Assembly: GCA_029007295.1 (NCBI GenBank)
Contig: JAQXHN010000056.1
Span: forward strand, 1-35,049
DNA from: Clostridia bacterium
GTDB taxonomy: Bacteria; Bacillota; Clostridia; Oscillospirales; CAG-272
Direction of reading: 5' to 3'
DNA: 35,049 nucleotides
The notes under the pieces were generated by a model, which had not been told where the DNA came from, did not search any database, and was given only the letters and a program-made list of their open reading frames with translations. Positions 33,801 through 35,049 of the stretch are shown one piece after another. How positions within the stretch are numbered: position 1 is the first letter of the stretch; each line of letters begins with the position of its first letter. The translations under genes were made by a program, and so were the position numbers.

Positions 33801-35026
33801 TGCGGAATAACAATGCCGTATCTCCTGACGCAATTTTCGTTATTGTCTGCCCGATATTCTTCTTCGTCAATTGTGCTCTGTATCAGCTCCGAATCAAATA
33901 CGTATGCCACAACATTGAAATTATGATTATCATATCCGTTTTTGTGCACCCTCGAAAAAGTACTGTCTCCGGACAAATAATTCCAGCTGCATTTAACGTC
34001 CGAGGAATCTCCGTATATATTATCTGTTACGGAGATATTATCATTTAAGGTTCCGATTTCTTCACCGATAAAGTTGTTTACGGTTGCACCGTCTAATAAA
34101 GCGACGGAGGATGAATATGTCGGCTGTTCGTCAAACTCGCCGTTAACCAGACCCTCAATATTGCCTTTGTTGTTTAAGGTGCCTTTTGATATCTCAATAC
34201 GGTTGTGATTTAATATACAGCCCTTATTATTAAGCGTACCGTTGACATATATTAATCCGTTAACCTGCACCGTACCGCTTTCTTCAATAGTCAGCGTTAC
34301 GCCTTCGGGTACCTCAAGCGTACATAAATCACCGATAAATACAGTTTTTGTTACCGATAAATCGTTTTTAATTTCTATACTTCTTTCCGGCCAAGCTACG
34401 GTCGTACATTTTATGTCCTTCAGTGCGTAAACGAGCTGAGATTCGTTATTTACGGTAAATTGAACATACTCCGGTTTATTATTTCCGAGAATTAAGGCGT
34501 CGCTGTCCGAGCCGTTCTCGCCGTATTCATAATTGATAACACACTTTTCGTCAATAATACCGTTTTCGGCATTGAGACTTCCTCCGAAACGGACGCTGAC
34601 TCTGCCGAAATATAAATAATTCTCTTCCTCCGATTCGCTTTGGAAGCATTCATTCTTTAAGACAGCATTATCTTCAAGCGTCAGCGAGCCTCCATCGCAT
34701 ATAATAAGGTCATTGTAATCAATTCCGAATTTTTCTTCGCTGTTATACGCTTTTACGTTAAGAGTCTTTCCGGATGCTACGGTAACGCTTTTCCTTATCT
34801 CCAGACTTGAAAAATCGTTATCGGCGGGAATATCAATATCGTCAGTAATAAGAATGCTCGTTACGACCTCATCACAAAGGGCCGAAATAAGCTCTTCATA
34901 ATTACTCACCGACTGCGTCTTGCCTTGGCGGTTGCTTTCAATTTGTTCCGCCGAAATCATCACCCCGGGAATGACGCCTATAAGCATCACGATGCATAGA
35001 ATAAAGCTTGCTAATCTTTTTTTCAT
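30851..35026 (-). CDS. Secreted 1391-residue SLH-domain surface protein with beta-helix-like repeats
   Basis: Layout: signal peptide (MKKRLASFILCIVMLIGVIPG, cleavage near 26); repeat-rich beta-helix-like region (about 38-650) with recurring hydrophobic rungs and phrases such as VNGTLNNKG; a helical stretch resembling an extra SLH unit (about 724-770, NGIVPEYDGNPENSLNPYG then ITKNGIAEIINRL); a second beta-rich region (about 815-1110); a carboxypeptidase-regulatory-like domain (about 1112-1198, ISVSGKISSF to GLYIMKVEKDGH); and three SLH domains (about 1206-1252, 1267-1315, 1331-1383) with LTRAMF, VTREQL and ATRAQV. SLH domains bind pyruvylated cell-wall polymer and hold the protein on the surface. 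It is strongly acidic. GGAGG is six bases before ATG 35026; the promoter is probably outside the window. Ligand unknown. Confidence 0.9.
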   Translation of the reverse strand: MKKRLASFILCIVMLIGVIPGVMISAEQIESNRQGKTQSVSNYEELISALCDEVVTSILITDDIDIPADNDFSSLEIRKSVTVASGKTLNVKAYNSEEKFGIDYNDLIICDGGSLTLEDNAVLKNECFQSESEEENYLYFGRVSVRFGGSLNAENGIIDEKCVINYEYGENGSDSDALILGNNKPEYVQFTVNNESQLVYALKDIKCTTVAWPERSIEIKNDLSVTKTVFIGDLCTLEVPEGVTLTIEESGTVQVNGLIYVNGTLNNKGCILNHNRIEISKGTLNNKGNIEGLVNGEFDEQPTYSSSVALLDGATVNNFIGEEIGTLNDNISVTDNIYGDSSDVKCSWNYLSGDSTFSRVHKNGYDNHNFNVVAYVFDSELIQSTIDEEEYRADNNENCVRRYGIVIPQGKSAEDNIVEIGGITVPKGTSLILEAYYDGGEGGYDNKFIIGQNKTLTLCRDSVLECYGEGELTVAGELNNLGAFISFGQFTVYGENFINNLSDLYKALSNGGSYILLPFNLDNEEFFSNVTLEGGVTVNKNTELICYSNDLFIIPGLTVEKDAKLTLKYMEVVLSQDSTVNGTLELSGRHSLLLRTPDDAQEEEKTELTISDGGLLVIGENCWVGGDSERFLLVNNGVIENFGGFERSEEHFSGNEPIEYANLRDVVCRLYDRFNGYDNMAELVLDAEDIMGSVDLQPALSYPDVREHMVNNEEPDMSDFEGLTAFSWFIKNGIVPEYDGNPENSLNPYGLITKNGIAEIINRLGNKIAGTEGKSYTDIEGYEYVQRNWIYLPEEDRYTDELSIIADDLQKLLPLPTVDSVVTLKVRRVYDEDNYFYEEVEGYNGNTVRNRHFTKPVVIECVTEKTDDYDNWGGMVFFDNCIFDDKIIVIYNEDFNSGVEFNTNCEFEEDAAVCVIKKEGAKLFNNSRIELRGLPENAEVLALAPTDVTYADRSFYLNGLPIKGGASIGFDCEADHGDADFWTIDHNQCDSSFAVMRLDIYSGSSVEIKEGESVDVSAIVQRINNSGFMVIDGTLKANEINNECWWDFYEDEEQGYYPHLVIGSIELNDSGALKLTGLNNEAYWEGEGDDHHLVGEASFSNNGSLSIDKKQPRFEISVSGKISSFSAKSDKITVSLTRYGDEKASYSSELNGNNSRYEINKVEPGLYIMKVEKDGHLSAEAYVAIICDNITRDFSLTLMQPIENTYIDVPEKSWYTEAALWCNAKGYITGTSDTTFSPSAKLTRAMFVQILAKFNGVDLNTVEYSGRFSDVEANKWYTKAVQWAVDCNITGGTGATTFSPNSPVTREQLATFFYAYCKYMDYDISASVSIDAYSDKDTVSKWALNAVKWAVAEGLISGTGPTTLSPKSYATRAQVAVIFKSFEENYVAKQG

Positions 35027-35049
35027 TTTTGACCTCCGTAATATGTTTA

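Noticed and set aside
1..35049. CRISPR array, prophage, insertion sequence or integrase site
   Set aside because: No spaced direct repeats, transposase, phage structural or integrase genes are visible. The tRNA-Glu has no duplicated 3' end nearby to suggest an attachment site.

Overview
The window looks like a chromosomal segment of a low-to-moderate GC, spore-forming, Gram-positive member of the Clostridia, probably Oscillospiraceae/Ruminococcaceae-like. The evidence is a spoIIR sporulation gene, RNase J, Rex, a DnaD plus DnaI-type primosome pair, an S-layer-homology (SLH) surface protein, a lipoprotein-type LivK, strong GGAGG ribosome-binding sites and sigma-A promoters with exact 17-bp spacers. 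There is no phage, insertion sequence, CRISPR array or rRNA. The genus cannot be fixed from this sequence alone.

Layout. (1) 1-4.8 kb, minus strand: a branched-chain amino-acid ABC transporter, livK-livH-livM-livG-livF, with livF cut by the window edge and a strong promoter ahead of livK. (2) 4.9-9.0 kb: dusB (+), rnj for RNase J (-) behind a roughly 190-nt structured leader, a small membrane-anchored hypothetical protein (-), and spoIIR (+) with a possible sigma-F promoter. (3) 9.1-22.5 kb: thirteen closely spaced plus-strand genes between a galU promoter and a strong terminator: galU, dCMP deaminase, a YwlE-like phosphatase, rimI, tsaD, an isocitrate-dehydrogenase-family gene, rex, dnaD, dnaI, a GtrII-like membrane glucosyltransferase, a MATE transporter fused to a degenerate RsbW-like ATPase domain, a GNAT-like protein and a Cache-HAMP-PP2C (RsbU/SpoIIE-type) phosphatase. 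(4) 22.7-28.8 kb: alaS, a Tet(M)-like translational GTPase and an NhaC-family antiporter. (5) 28.9-29.3 kb: a 43-codon ORF matching only the C-terminus of L-rhamnose mutarotase, then a tRNA-Glu(CTC) with its own promoter and terminator. (6) 29.3-35.0 kb, minus strand: a conventional MATE transporter and a 1391-residue secreted SLH protein.

How the genes fit together. Most of the window is housekeeping: amino-acid uptake, tRNA modification and charging, RNA decay, replication initiation and redox control. The best candidate for an undescribed system is the end of the long operon (16.3-22.5 kb). A complete membrane-bound PP2C phosphatase with an outside sensor domain sits beside a MATE transporter whose C-terminal tail looks like an RsbW anti-sigma kinase that has lost key ATP-binding residues. 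A divergent GNAT-like protein lies between them and a lipid-linked-sugar-type glucosyltransferase lies in front. This suggests that partner-switching parts have been reused to gate a transporter or surface modification. The mechanism is inference. The gene order, domain order and missing residues are visible in the sequence.
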